A stretch of 42,364 nucleotides of DNA, from NCBI GenBank assembly GCA_019634345.1, contig JAHQVL010000289.1:1-42364 (forward strand). Reading direction: 5' to 3'. This stretch comes from Rhodothermaceae bacterium (GTDB taxonomy: Bacteria; Bacteroidota; Rhodothermia; Rhodothermales; JAHQVL01). The notes under the pieces are model-generated. The model was given only the letters and a program-made list of their open reading frames with translations, did not search any database and was not told the origin of the DNA. Numbering within the stretch: position 1 is the stretch's first letter; each line of letters starts with the position of its first letter. A program made the position numbers and the translations under genes. Below, one piece after another: positions 17,564 to 27,148 of this stretch.

Positions 17564-17581
17564 AAGCCGTTGTTGGCTTAG
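17564..17581 (+). terminator. Weak hairpin after cimA
   Basis: TAAGCC, loop GTTGTT, then GGCTTA forms a perfect 6-bp stem (7 with one G-U pair) 39 bp after the cimA stop. No T-tract follows, so it is only a candidate 3' boundary of the ilv-leu-cim message. Confidence 0.3.
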
Positions 17582-17631
17582 TCGCAACAATCAGAGGAAA
17601 AAAGCCTGCTAGCTTAGACAAAGTAGCAGAC

Positions 17632-17648
17632 GCGGAGAAGGCCTCCGC
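17632..17648 (+). other. GC-rich 6-bp hairpin in the gltB leader
   Basis: GCGGAG and CTCCGC pair around a 5-nt loop, followed by only three T residues. Together with a second stem just upstream (CTGCTA with TAGCAG, about 17606-17629), it makes the 200-bp cimA-gltB gap look like a structured leader. No known riboswitch class is recognisable. Confidence 0.35.
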
Positions 17649-17695
17649 TTTGAAAAGATGAGATAGTCTGTGCATGGGGATACAGTAGGTCTCGT

Positions 17696-17718
17696 CGTTT
17701 TTTAAAAAACGTTTTTTT
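17696..17718 (+). promoter_or_regulatory. AT-rich 16-bp palindrome plus T-run just before gltB
   Basis: CGTTTTTTAAAAAACG is a perfect palindrome followed by seven T residues, ending 9 bp before the gltB ATG. Read as RNA it is a weak stem with a U-tract, like a minimal attenuator. Read as DNA it could be a protein-binding site overlapping the ribosome-loading region. Confidence 0.4.
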
Positions 17719-17727
17719 CCTAGCGAC

Positions 17728-20700
17728 ATGACTTCTTTTGAACAACCTAAAACACGTGGCCTGTATCGGTCCGATTACGAACATGATGCATGCGGTGTTG
17801 GATTTATTTGTTCTATTCATGCCAATCACAGTCATTATGTAATAGAACAAGGGCTGACGATACTTGAGCGATTGGATCATAGAGGAGCCCGAGGTAGTGA
17901 TGCAGAGACCGGTGATGGAGCCGGCATTTTATCCCATATACCCCACTCGTTTTTTTCTGAATACTGGAGCCGTAAAGGCATATCCTTGCCCACGTCGTGG
18001 GAGTATGGAGTAGGAAATATTTTTCTTTCTAAGAATCCTTCGGTGCGAGACGGTGAGATAAAAACCATTGAAGCAGTTATTGAACAAGAAGGGCTAATAC
18101 TCATCGGGTGGAGGGAAGTACCTGTTGTGAGTGAATGCATCGGAGAAGATGCGCGCTCAACCGAACCTGCGACCTGGCAGTTTTTTGTGAAGGGTGAGGA
18201 GAATACGACACTGAGATCCCTGGAAAGAAAACTATTCGTGCTTCGAAAAGCTATTGAAAACGCGTTTCTGCCAGAAGATAGTAAGGACGACAACGACGTA
18301 TATATTACTAGCCTTTCAAATCGAACTATTGTCTATAAAGGAATGCTTACGCCTGATCAATTGGGTAAGTATTTTCCTGATTTGCACGACCCTTTGTTTG
18401 AAAGTGCCATTGCTATGGTGCATTCCCGTTTTAGCACAAATACGTTTCCTCAGTGGTCCCTGGCTCAGCCCTTTAGATCGATATGCCATAATGGGGAGAT
18501 CAATACGTTACGTGGGAATGTGAACTGGATGCGTGCGCGGCAGGGCATGTTCGCTTCGGAAGAATTCGGAGCCAATCTCGAAAAAATCTTTCCTTTATTT
18601 ACCGAGGGCGGGAGTGATTCACAAGCCCTCGACAATGCATTAGAGGTGATCTGGCACACAGGCCGATCATTGCCCCGGGCCATGATGATGATGATTCCTG
18701 AGGCCTGGGAGCATAATGAAGAAATGAACGAGACCAAGCGCGCTTTTTATGATTTCCATAGTTGTGTCATGGAGCCCTGGGATGGACCTGCGACGGTCCC
18801 GTTTACTGATGGACGTTACATAGGTGCTGTGCTTGACCGGAATGGGTTACGCCCTTCCAGGTACATAGTTACCAAGGATGGATTTGTAGTCCTCTCTTCT
18901 GAAGCAGGAGTAATTGATGTAGAGCCTGAAAATGTGGTCTTGAAAGGCCGTGTTCAGCCTGGAAAGATGTTTCTGGTTGACTTGAAGCAGAAGCGAATCA
19001 TTTCGGATGAAGAGATTAAAATGGAGATGGCCCAGAGCCAGCCTTACAAAGAGTGGGTGGATGCCAACATGATTCATTTAGAGAGTCTTCCTGGAGTAGC
19101 AGCGAAGAATGGACATCTAAATGGACATCATGGAGCGCAGCCAACGTGCAATACATTGCAAAATTCACTGAAGCTCTTTGGGTACACGAAAGAAGATCAA
19201 GAAATGTTGTTGCCGCCCATGTTTCTTGGAGGGAAAGAGGCGTTGGGATCGATGGGAGATGATACACCTCTGGCCGTCTTGTCCGAGCGTCCACGGTTGC
19301 TTTATGATTACTTCAAGCAGCTATTTGCCCAGGTAACAAATCCGCCGCTTGACGCAATCCGTGAAGTAGTAGTTACCTCCCTGTTTACGAGCCTTGGGTC
19401 AGAAGGGAATTTGTTTGAGGAGAAGCCTGAGCATGCTCGCCGCATTCGGCTTAAGCAGCCTATCCTCACTTCGTCTGACTTAGGAAAAATTAAATCTGTT
19501 CAAGATCCCTATTTGCGCCACAAGTCCCTTCCCATATTCTTTGCAATAAAAAAGAAGGGGTATGGGCTAAAAGAGGCTTTGCAGGTACTTTGTGATTCGG
19601 CTGAGGAGGCGGTTAACAAAGGGTATTCGTTGCTCGTTCTCTCTGATCGTGCGCATGGGGTGGACAATACTCCGATTCCAGCTCTACTTGCCACCGCTGC
19701 AGTTCATCATCGGCTCATCAAGTCTGGACTTCGTACCCGATGCAGCTTGATTGTTGAGAGCGGAGAACCCCGTGAGGTTCATCACATGGGTACCTTGATT
19801 GGGTATGGAGCAGATGCTATTTGTCCTTATTTAGCCATTCAGGCTATTAAAACCTGGCTTTCTGACTATTCGGACGAAGAAGTAAGTGCATCCCAGGCTA
19901 TTGAAAAGTATATCAAGTCGATCGGCAAGGGGCTTCTGAAAATAATGTCCAAGATGGGAATCTCTACGATTCAGAGCTATCAAGGTGCTCAGATTTTTGA
20001 GGCGGTTGGCATTTCACAGGAAGTAATTGACCCCTATTTTACATCAACGGCAACGAGGATTGGTGGGATCGATCTACAAATTATTGCCGAAGAAACTGCA
20101 GCGCGGTTTTATAATGCATATAGAGAACAGCATGCGGGCACTCTAGATGAATTGGATGCAGGTGGACGATACCGTTGGCGCCGTGACGGGGAGCATCACC
20201 ATTACAATCCACAAACCGTAGCGACTCTCCAGAATGCGGCGCGGTACAATTCTGCTAAAAGCTATACGGAGTTCTCTCAGCTATCAAACAACGACAGCAA
20301 ACGTAAAGGAACGCTGCGAGGATTGCTTTCACTGGCTTCAGAAACAAAGCCCATTCCCCTTGATGAGGTAGAGCCTTGGACGGAAATTGTAAAGCGATTT
20401 AAAACAGGAGCCATGTCGTATGGGTCCATTAGCCGTGAGGCCCATGAGTCCCTGGCAGTGGCGATGAACATGCTCGGAGGGAAAAGCAATACGGGAGAAG
20501 GTGGCGAAGATCCTGATCGATATGCGAAGGAGAGTGAACGGCGTAGTCGCATTAAGCAAGTTGCTTCGGGTAGATTTGGAGTCACGATTTCGTACCTCGC
20601 CAGTGCTGACGAGATTCAAATCAAGATGGCTCAAGGTGCAAAGCCGGGAGAAGGTGGGCAACTACCGGCGAAGAAAGTGTACCCTTGGATCGCAAAAGTT

Positions 20701-22305
20701 CGGCACTCTACGCCATATGTAGGCTTGATTTCCCCTCCGCCGCACCATGATATTTATTCAATTGAAGATTTAGCGCAGCTAATCTTTGATTTGAAAAATA
20801 CCAATCCGGGCGCGCGCGTATCGGTGAAGCTGGTATCTGAAATGGGGGTTGGGACGATTGCAGCAGGTGTTGCAAAAGGCAAAGCCGATGTCATCCTGAT
20901 TAGTGGAAGTGATGGAGGGACTGGAGCATCTCCACAAACCTCCGTTATGCATGCTGGTCTGCCATGGGAGTTGGGTCTTGCAGAAACCCATCAGACGCTT
21001 GTACTGAACGGCCTGCGCAATAGAGTTCGGATTGAATGCGACGGCCAGCTTAAGACTGGTCTTGACGTTGCCATCGCATGCTTGCTCGGAGCTGAAGAGT
21101 TTGGGTTTGCCACAGCGCCACTGGTTGCTATGGGATGTATTATGATGAGGAAATGTCATCTGAATACGTGCCCCGTCGGTATTGCAACACAAGATCCTGC
21201 TCTGAGAGAAAAGTTCGCAGGTTCACCGGAGCATGTGGTTAATTACTTCCACTTTGTAGCGGAAGAATTGAGGGAGATTATGGCTCAGCTCGGAATCCGC
21301 TCCATCGATGAGATGAAAGGCCGGGTTGACTTGCTGTCTTTTGAGAAGCCGAAAGGTAGATGGAAAGCACAGCATTTGGATCTTCAAGCGTTGCTCTATA
21401 ACAACGAGCTTCCAGCCTCATTGCAAAAGTTCGATGCAACAGAGCAGATCCATGATATCGATAATATCAAAGACCGAACGCTGATCGAACAGGCACAGCC
21501 TGCTCTTCAAGGATATAACCCCGTTGTAATATCAACGAAAATCCAAAACTCAGACAGAGCTTTTGGGACTATGTTGAGTGGTGAGATTGCAAGGCAGTGC
21601 GGATTGGAAGGCCTGCCTGATGACACGATAACGATTAATGCAACCGGATCAGCCGGCCAGAGCCTTGGCGCTTTTGGGGCGAAAGGAATGACGATTAACC
21701 TGGACGGGGAGGTAAATGATTATCTAGGGAAAGGTCTCTCCGGAGCAAAGATCATTGTCCGCCCTCCTTCTGGTAGCACGTTCGATCCTGCTCAAAATAT
21801 TATCGCTGGAAATGTGGCTTTGTATGGAGCAACGAGCGGACGCGTGTACGTGAATGGGTGTGCTGGCGAACGGTTTGCTGTTAGAAATAGTGGTGTACAT
21901 GCGGTTGTCGAAGGAGTGGGTGATCACGGGTGTGAATACATGACAGGCGGCAAGGTGGTAATTCTTGGATCAACAGGAAGAAACTTTGCAGCTGGAATGA
22001 GTGGGGGGATCGCCTATGTCTATGATGAAGAGGGTAGTTTTGCAGAGAAAAGGTGCAATCTAGAAATGGTTGAAATTGAGCGCCTTGAAGAAGAGAGTGA
22101 GAGCCTTGAGATTGTCCAACTGATCGAAGAGCATTACAAGTACACGCAAAGCCCTAGAGCGAAGGAAATTCTGTGCGACTGGAAAGCCGCAAAAGATCGC
22201 TTCGTAAAGGTGATACCTACCGAGTACAAACGAGCTCTAGCTCTTCATAATCAGGAGCAGGAAGAAGCATACATTGAACCGCCACCAGCCCATTTAGCTG
22301 CGTGA
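17728..22305 (+). CDS. gltB: Glutamate synthase, large (alpha) subunit
   Basis: GltB hydrolyses glutamine and transfers ammonia to 2-oxoglutarate, yielding two glutamates. The N-terminal glutamine amidotransferase class II domain starts at the nucleophile in HDACGVGFICSI (Cys22), implying removal of about 21 residues to expose it. The central domain is followed by the FMN-binding synthase barrel (GGKSNTGEGGEDP, KPGEGGQLPAKKVYPWIAKV, ISGSDGGTGASP). The [3Fe-4S] cluster motif CHLNTCPVG lies near residues 1137-1150, with the GXGXG beta-helix domain at the C-terminus. The length of 1525 residues is standard. It probably supplies glutamate as amino donor to the branched-chain pathway encoded just upstream. 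gltD follows after 39-51 bp. Confidence 0.97.
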   Translation: MTSFEQPKTRGLYRSDYEHDACGVGFICSIHANHSHYVIEQGLTILERLDHRGARGSDAETGDGAGILSHIPHSFFSEYWSRKGISLPTSWEYGVGNIFLSKNPSVRDGEIKTIEAVIEQEGLILIGWREVPVVSECIGEDARSTEPATWQFFVKGEENTTLRSLERKLFVLRKAIENAFLPEDSKDDNDVYITSLSNRTIVYKGMLTPDQLGKYFPDLHDPLFESAIAMVHSRFSTNTFPQWSLAQPFRSICHNGEINTLRGNVNWMRARQGMFASEEFGANLEKIFPLFTEGGSDSQALDNALEVIWHTGRSLPRAMMMMIPEAWEHNEEMNETKRAFYDFHSCVMEPWDGPATVPFTDGRYIGAVLDRNGLRPSRYIVTKDGFVVLSSEAGVIDVEPENVVLKGRVQPGKMFLVDLKQKRIISDEEIKMEMAQSQPYKEWVDANMIHLESLPGVAAKNGHLNGHHGAQPTCNTLQNSLKLFGYTKEDQEMLLPPMFLGGKEALGSMGDDTPLAVLSERPRLLYDYFKQLFAQVTNPPLDAIREVVVTSLFTSLGSEGNLFEEKPEHARRIRLKQPILTSSDLGKIKSVQDPYLRHKSLPIFFAIKKKGYGLKEALQVLCDSAEEAVNKGYSLLVLSDRAHGVDNTPIPALLATAAVHHRLIKSGLRTRCSLIVESGEPREVHHMGTLIGYGADAICPYLAIQAIKTWLSDYSDEEVSASQAIEKYIKSIGKGLLKIMSKMGISTIQSYQGAQIFEAVGISQEVIDPYFTSTATRIGGIDLQIIAEETAARFYNAYREQHAGTLDELDAGGRYRWRRDGEHHHYNPQTVATLQNAARYNSAKSYTEFSQLSNNDSKRKGTLRGLLSLASETKPIPLDEVEPWTEIVKRFKTGAMSYGSISREAHESLAVAMNMLGGKSNTGEGGEDPDRYAKESERRSRIKQVASGRFGVTISYLASADEIQIKMAQGAKPGEGGQLPAKKVYPWIAKVRHSTPYVGLISPPPHHDIYSIEDLAQLIFDLKNTNPGARVSVKLVSEMGVGTIAAGVAKGKADVILISGSDGGTGASPQTSVMHAGLPWELGLAETHQTLVLNGLRNRVRIECDGQLKTGLDVAIACLLGAEEFGFATAPLVAMGCIMMRKCHLNTCPVGIATQDPALREKFAGSPEHVVNYFHFVAEELREIMAQLGIRSIDEMKGRVDLLSFEKPKGRWKAQHLDLQALLYNNELPASLQKFDATEQIHDIDNIKDRTLIEQAQPALQGYNPVVISTKIQNSDRAFGTMLSGEIARQCGLEGLPDDTITINATGSAGQSLGAFGAKGMTINLDGEVNDYLGKGLSGAKIIVRPPSGSTFDPAQNIIAGNVALYGATSGRVYVNGCAGERFAVRNSGVHAVVEGVGDHGCEYMTGGKVVILGSTGRNFAAGMSGGIAYVYDEEGSFAEKRCNLEMVEIERLEEESESLEIVQLIEEHYKYTQSPRAKEILCDWKAAKDRFVKVIPTEYKRALALHNQEQEEAYIEPPPAHLAA

Positions 22306-22356
22306 TTTTTACAACTGCCTTTTTGTTGACATTCTAATACGATTATGATGACGATT

Positions 22357-23832
22357 ATGTCTAAGGATAAATATCGAGCGTTTCTCGAAAACCCAAGGGA
22401 GTTGCCGAAAAAACGTAGTGTGGAGGAACGGCTTGGAGATAGCTTAGAAATATACACGGAGTTTCCGATAGAGAAGGTGTATACGCAAGCGTCTCGATGT
22501 ATGGATTGTGGCATTCCGTTTTGCCATTCTGGGTGCCCGCTCGGAAATAGAATTCCCGATTGGAATAACCTCGTTTACAAGAAGAACTGGAAGGAAGCAT
22601 ACATACAACTGAGGAGCACAAACAATTTTCCCGAATTTACAGGGCGAATTTGCCCGGCCCCCTGCGAATCAGCATGTGTTCTGGGGCTGGTTGAAGATCC
22701 AGTAACTATTGAGCAGATTGAGAAGGAAATCATCGAGTATGCGTTCAGGGAGGGCTGGGTTGTGCCCGAAGTGCCCGAAGTGCGCACTGGGAAGCGGGTT
22801 GCAGTGATTGGTTCAGGACCGGCTGGTCTTGCTTGTGCCGATCAACTAAATAAAGCAGGACATACGGTGACCGTTTTCGAGCGAGATGAAAGCCCCGGGG
22901 GCCTGCTTCGGTATGGGATCCCCGATTTTAAGCTGGAGAAGCATGTTGTAGAACGGCGCGTGGATTTGATGAAAGCGGAAGGGATTGTTTTCAAGACGGG
23001 GGTTCATGTTGGAATAGATGTAAGCTATGAAGAGCTTCAGGACTTTGATGCCACTGTACTTTGCATAGGCGCAACGAAGCCGAGAGATCTACCTATTCCT
23101 GGTCGAGAACTAGAAGGCATTCATTTTGCCTGGGATTTTCTCAGTCAGCAAAACAAGAGGGTCTCCTCCGAGTCAGTGCATAATGCGCAAATTACCGCAA
23201 GTGGGAAAGATGTGATTGTAATTGGAGGCGGTGATACCGGAAGTGACTGTGTGGGTACATCAAACAGGCAAGAAGCAGCTTCTGTGACTCAGTTCGAGTT
23301 GATGCCTGTTCCTCCCAATGAGCGCCCTGAAAAACAGCCCTGGCCGTACTATCCTATGATTTTGCGCTCCAGTACTTCCCACGAAGAAGGTGTAGATCGG
23401 CATTGGTCTATCATGACAAAGAGGTTCGAGGGGAACGAGAAGGGCCTGCAATCTCTTGTAACCGTGGATGTGAGTGTGTCTACTGACGCAAATGGGCGGA
23501 TGAAGATCGAGGAAGTTCATGGATCCGAAAAAACATGGCCGGCTCAACTCGTGCTTTTGGCTATCGGGTATGCAGGACCTGAAAAGAATGGAGTGGTGGA
23601 CGTCCTGGGTGTTGCACTGAATGAGAGAGGAGCTATTTCTACCGACGATTCCTATGCGACCAATGTACCTGGTACCTTCGCCGCAGGCGATGGGCGGCGG
23701 GGCCAGTCGCTGGTAGTCTGGGCTATTTCGGAGGGGCGTGAAGCAGCTCGTTCTGTAGACAGTTATTTAATGGGTGCCAGTTCACTTCCGAAAAAGGGTT
23801 CTGGGGACATGCCACGGAGGGCGCCTATGTAA
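22357..23832 (+). CDS. gltD: Glutamate synthase, small (beta) subunit
   Basis: GltD passes electrons from NADPH through FAD and Fe-S clusters to GltB. The N-terminal part has the two cysteine groups of the [4Fe-4S] region ([18 protein letters not shown] and [12 protein letters not shown]). FAD binding follows at [13 protein letters not shown]...[16 protein letters not shown], and NADPH binding at [19 protein letters not shown]. The C-terminal FAD motif is [19 protein letters not shown]. Two ATGs at 22345 and 22348 are in frame; ATG 22357 gives the conserved [11 protein letters not shown] start. The length of about 491 residues is normal. Confidence 0.95.
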   Translation: MSKDKYRAFLENPRELPKKRSVEERLGDSLEIYTEFPIEKVYTQASRCMDCGIPFCHSGCPLGNRIPDWNNLVYKKNWKEAYIQLRSTNNFPEFTGRICPAPCESACVLGLVEDPVTIEQIEKEIIEYAFREGWVVPEVPEVRTGKRVAVIGSGPAGLACADQLNKAGHTVTVFERDESPGGLLRYGIPDFKLEKHVVERRVDLMKAEGIVFKTGVHVGIDVSYEELQDFDATVLCIGATKPRDLPIPGRELEGIHFAWDFLSQQNKRVSSESVHNAQITASGKDVIVIGGGDTGSDCVGTSNRQEAASVTQFELMPVPPNERPEKQPWPYYPMILRSSTSHEEGVDRHWSIMTKRFEGNEKGLQSLVTVDVSVSTDANGRMKIEEVHGSEKTWPAQLVLLAIGYAGPEKNGVVDVLGVALNERGAISTDDSYATNVPGTFAAGDGRRGQSLVVWAISEGREAARSVDSYLMGASSLPKKGSGDMPRRAPM

Positions 23833-23950
23833 GGTATTCCCCCTCTGATTTAGTCAATTATTACTCACGAGTGACAGCGGGTATTCTTTTAGTAGTCGGC
23901 CTGGCTCTTTGCGACATTGTTAATAAACAACTATTGCAAGGGGCAGAAAA

Positions 23951-24664
23951 ATGAATACAAATACGCTCTTAACTCATCCTGCAGACCGAGTTTCTCGTTC
24001 ACCTTATAAATTGGGGGGTAAATCATTACGCGCTCAATATAAGCTCACCTTACAGGTTGGGTTTATGCTTTCTTTGCTTCTGATGGTGACGCTCTTCAGG
24101 GTACCCTTGCAAATTGAGTCCACCTTTGAAAATGAGGTTGTGCAGCAAGAGGTTGTCCATCTTGAAGAGATCGTTCAGACTGAGCAGAAGTTTAAGGCCC
24201 CGCCACCTCCTCGGCCAATAGTACCTATCGAGGTGCCTAACGATGAAATCCTTGAAGAAGAGGAGTTTGAGTTGGATGCGGCATTGGATCTAGATGAGAT
24301 GATTGAGGAACTAGAACCTCCTTCTTTGCCCGATATGTCGGTTAAGCCTGAAGTGGACGACGCGGAGATATTTATGGTTGTAGAGGAGATGCCACAAATG
24401 ATTGGAGGGCAATCAGCACTATATGAAAAAGTGAAATACCCTGCAATGGCTCGGGAAGCGAGGCTCGAGGGTACAGTGGTAGTTGGAATTGTAATAAGTA
24501 AAGAAGGGGTGCCACAAGATTTGCAAATTTTAAAATCAGTCCATCCTATTCTTGATGAAGCTGCCAAAGAAGCAATAGGGCAAATACGTTTCACTCCGGG
24601 AAAACAGAGAGGAAAAGCTGTAAAAGTAAAAATGGCAATTCCGATCAGATTTAAGCTTATATAA
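23951..24664 (+). CDS. Energy transducer TonB family protein
   Basis: This 237-residue protein has a cytoplasmic N-terminus of about 30 residues and one membrane segment (about 35-53). A Pro-rich stretch (PPPPRPIVPIEVP) is followed by a strongly acidic linker. The TonB C-terminal domain spans about residues 150-237, with YPAMAREARLEGTVVVGIVI and LDEAAKEAIGQIRFTPGKQRGKAVKVKMAIPIRF. It would couple the proton-motive force to outer-membrane receptors. The linker is Glu/Asp-rich rather than the Pro/Lys type of E. coli TonB. No ExbB/ExbD or receptor gene is adjacent, so the partner system is unknown. Confidence 0.93.
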   Translation: MNTNTLLTHPADRVSRSPYKLGGKSLRAQYKLTLQVGFMLSLLLMVTLFRVPLQIESTFENEVVQQEVVHLEEIVQTEQKFKAPPPPRPIVPIEVPNDEILEEEEFELDAALDLDEMIEELEPPSLPDMSVKPEVDDAEIFMVVEEMPQMIGGQSALYEKVKYPAMAREARLEGTVVVGIVISKEGVPQDLQILKSVHPILDEAAKEAIGQIRFTPGKQRGKAVKVKMAIPIRFKLI

Positions 24665-24734
24665 GCAAGGAAAACCGGCTGCGATTCAAACGGGCTTTAT
24701 AAATGAAAATGGAGTAATTGCATAGAGTAATCTT

Positions 24735-24746
24735 GGAAACGTTTCC
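24735..24746. promoter_or_regulatory. LacI-family-type palindrome between tonB-like gene and thrB
   Basis: GGAAACGTTTCC is a perfect 12-bp palindrome with the central CG typical of LacI/CcpA/PurR-type operators. It lies 70 bp after the TonB-like gene and 111 bp before thrB. No LacI-type regulator is encoded in the window, so the binding protein is inferred only from operator shape. Confidence 0.45.
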
Positions 24747-24805
24747 GGTCAATTCTAGAGAAACAAATCCATGCAATACCCTTTAGATCGCAAATGATAA
24801 CATGG

Positions 24806-24836
24806 GAGAGGATGTGTTTCACATCCTCTTTTCTTT
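24806..24836 (+). terminator. Intrinsic terminator upstream of thrB
   Basis: AGAGGATGTG, loop TTT, then CACATCCTCT gives a perfect 10-bp stem (11 with one G-U) followed by TTTTCTTT. It is the clearest intrinsic terminator in the window. It ends only about 21 bp before the thrB start, so it either ends the TonB-like transcript or attenuates thrB. Confidence 0.85.
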
Positions 24837-24857
24837 ATGATTGATGGTTCGTAAACG

Positions 24858-25820
24858 ATGATAGAGAAAGTAAACGTATTTGGTCCGGCATCGCTGTCTA
24901 ACCTGGGGCCTGGCTTTGATACGATAGGTTTGTGTCTTGCTGGCGTTGGAGATATTGTGGAGGCTCGTTTCTCTGAAGTAAAGGGTGTTCGGATTCACTT
25001 AGATGATCGCGGGATAAAGACCGGCATACCAACAAATCCAACACAAAATACCGCGGGTGTTGCTGCCCTTGAAGTGCTTAAGCTCCTTGGGGTGTCAACA
25101 GGTGTAGAATTGCTCATTAAGAAAGGATTTGTGGCTGGATCAGGAATAGGAAGCTCCGCTGCGTGTGCTGCAGCTGCGGCCTGGGCGGTGAATGTCCTTT
25201 ATGGGAGTCCATTGAAAAAAGGTGAGATGCTAGATGCAGTATTGGAAGGAGAAGCTGTTGCGTCAGGTGCTAAGCATGGTGACAATATTCTACCTGCATT
25301 TTTAGGTGGTTTGCTCCTGGTGTCATCTCAGTATCCCACTGAATACCGACGGATTCAAGTAAAAACAAGCTTATGGATAGCACTAATTCTCCCCGAAATT
25401 CAAGTACTAACTAAAAAAGCAAGGGCCATGCTGCCTGCGTCTGTGCCTTTGAAAACAGCCGTCTATCAAGCATCTGCCCTGGGTTTTATGGTCGATGCAT
25501 TTCGGTCGGGAGACCTGGTTGAGGTAGGCAGATGGATGATGAAAGATCAATTGGCAGAACCTGTAAGGGCGGACTTGGTACCATGTTACAATTCAGTTAA
25601 AAATGCGGCCCTTAATGCTGGAGCTTATGGATGTGCCTTAACGGGCTCCGGGCCGGCGATGTTTGCTATTACTGATGATCGATTGCAAGCCAAAAAGATT
25701 TTAGATTCAATGATTGAGGCCAGTAATCAGCATCAAATAAGAGCCAGTGGCTATGTGAGTACGCTCAATGAGTCTGGAGCAGAGGAAATAAGTAGCGACA
25801 TTAAAATTCTATCTTTATAG
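24858..25820 (+). CDS. thrB: Homoserine kinase
   Basis: ThrB phosphorylates homoserine with ATP, the penultimate step in threonine synthesis. It is a GHMP-family kinase: the N-terminal substrate strand VFGPASLSNLGPGFDTIGLCL (about residues 8-28), the ATP-binding glycine/serine loop GSGIGSSAACAAAAAWAVN (about 95-113), and the C-terminal motif GCALTGSGPAMFAI (about 255-268) are intact. The length of 320 residues is normal. thrC follows after only 8 bp, so the two are certainly co-transcribed. No homoserine dehydrogenase/aspartokinase gene is in the window. Confidence 0.96.
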   Translation: MIEKVNVFGPASLSNLGPGFDTIGLCLAGVGDIVEARFSEVKGVRIHLDDRGIKTGIPTNPTQNTAGVAALEVLKLLGVSTGVELLIKKGFVAGSGIGSSAACAAAAAWAVNVLYGSPLKKGEMLDAVLEGEAVASGAKHGDNILPAFLGGLLLVSSQYPTEYRRIQVKTSLWIALILPEIQVLTKKARAMLPASVPLKTAVYQASALGFMVDAFRSGDLVEVGRWMMKDQLAEPVRADLVPCYNSVKNAALNAGAYGCALTGSGPAMFAITDDRLQAKKILDSMIEASNQHQIRASGYVSTLNESGAEEISSDIKILSL

Positions 25821-25828
25821 GTCCTAGT

Positions 25829-27148
25829 ATGCAGATACACAACAGTGTACCCGCTTATATAAGTACACGAGGAGAAGCACCTGCTTTTACGTTTCAGCAG
25901 GCACTTCTTGAAGGGCTGGCTAAAGATGGAGGCCTCTTTTCTCCAACTCATATTGTCGAGGTAAATAACACAGGTTGGCGAGAGGCAAAGTATTTTCCTG
26001 CATTGGCTTCTTCCATACTCCGCAATTGGATTGGGGATGATATTTCTTCGTCAGAATTATCCGCCATTGTGGATGATGCGTTAAATTTCCCACTGTCTCT
26101 AGTTCCTCTAAAAGGAGAGGAGTGGAAGGGGATTTATGTCCTGGAACTGTTTCATGGACCTACCCTTTCGTTTAAGGATTTTGGGGCTCGAACGATGGCC
26201 CGTATGATCGAGCATTATAAGAGCCATTCGAACGAACGTCTTACTATACTGGTGGCGACTTCTGGGGACACAGGGAGTGCTGTTGCTGATGGTTTTTCGG
26301 GGCAGGAGAGGGTGCAGGTTATATTGTTGTACCCCAAAGGCAAAGTGAGTCCGACACAGGAGCTGCAACTGGTCGTCGAACGAAAAGGCGTTCAAACTCT
26401 TGCTATTGAAGGCACCTTTGATGATTGCCAGCGACTGGTAAAGCGTGCTTTCCAGGACAAAGATCTTGCGCATCTTTCTTTGTCTTCTGCAAACTCGATT
26501 AATATCGGCCGTTTGTTGCCCCAGATGTTGTATTACTTTTGGGCTGTTTCGAATGGGAATTTTGAATCTCCCGTGTTCTGTGTGCCGAGTGGTAATCTGG
26601 GTAATCTGACTGCCGGTGTCATGGCCCATCTAAGTGGAATGCCTGTCCATCAATTTATTGCCGCCCATAATCGAAATGACTTCTTCCCAAGGTATATAGC
26701 TGGGGATAATCCTGAGTTCAAAGCATCCGTTCACACGCCGTCAAGTGCAATGGATGTTGGAGCGCCAAGTAATTTCGAACGGTTGAATTCTATGATGACT
26801 TCAGATGTTCTTCGAGATAAAATATGGGCGACCAGTGTATCTGATGAAGCAACCCTGGAAACAATGAAGAAGTTATATGAGAAGACAGGGTACCTCTCAG
26901 ATCCGCATACTGCAGTAGGTATTGAAAGTATTCAGCGTTATCGGAAAGAAACTGGCTCTGAGCACCCTTGCATCGTGCTTGCAACCGCTCACCCTGCAAA
27001 ATTTCCAGAAATTGTTAAAGAGGCGATTGGTATTGAACCCGCTACACCTCGGTCGTTAATGGAACTGGCCCTGCGTCCAAAATGTGCGATTCCCATTCCG
27101 GCTACTTATGAAGCGTTCCGAGAAGCAATTAGCCAAAACGTACGGTGA
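25829..27148 (+). CDS. thrC: Threonine synthase
   Basis: ThrC converts O-phosphohomoserine to threonine with PLP. It has the N-terminal YISTRGEAPAFTFQQALLEGLAKDGGLFSP of the class found in E. coli and Bacteroidota. The PLP lysine lies in PTLSFKDFGART (Lys116), with the phosphate/active-site loop LVATSGDTGSAVADGF and SSANSINIGRLLPQM following. The length of 439 residues matches the family. Its stop codon overlaps the GTG start of the next gene (GTGA), implying coupled translation. Confidence 0.96.
   Translation: MQIHNSVPAYISTRGEAPAFTFQQALLEGLAKDGGLFSPTHIVEVNNTGWREAKYFPALASSILRNWIGDDISSSELSAIVDDALNFPLSLVPLKGEEWKGIYVLELFHGPTLSFKDFGARTMARMIEHYKSHSNERLTILVATSGDTGSAVADGFSGQERVQVILLYPKGKVSPTQELQLVVERKGVQTLAIEGTFDDCQRLVKRAFQDKDLAHLSLSSANSINIGRLLPQMLYYFWAVSNGNFESPVFCVPSGNLGNLTAGVMAHLSGMPVHQFIAAHNRNDFFPRYIAGDNPEFKASVHTPSSAMDVGAPSNFERLNSMMTSDVLRDKIWATSVSDEATLETMKKLYEKTGYLSDPHTAVGIESIQRYRKETGSEHPCIVLATAHPAKFPEIVKEAIGIEPATPRSLMELALRPKCAIPIPATYEAFREAISQNVR

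Noticed and set aside
26108..26629. 173-residue minus-strand frame inside thrC
   Set aside because: It is antisense to conserved threonine synthase motifs and lacks any protein-family feature.
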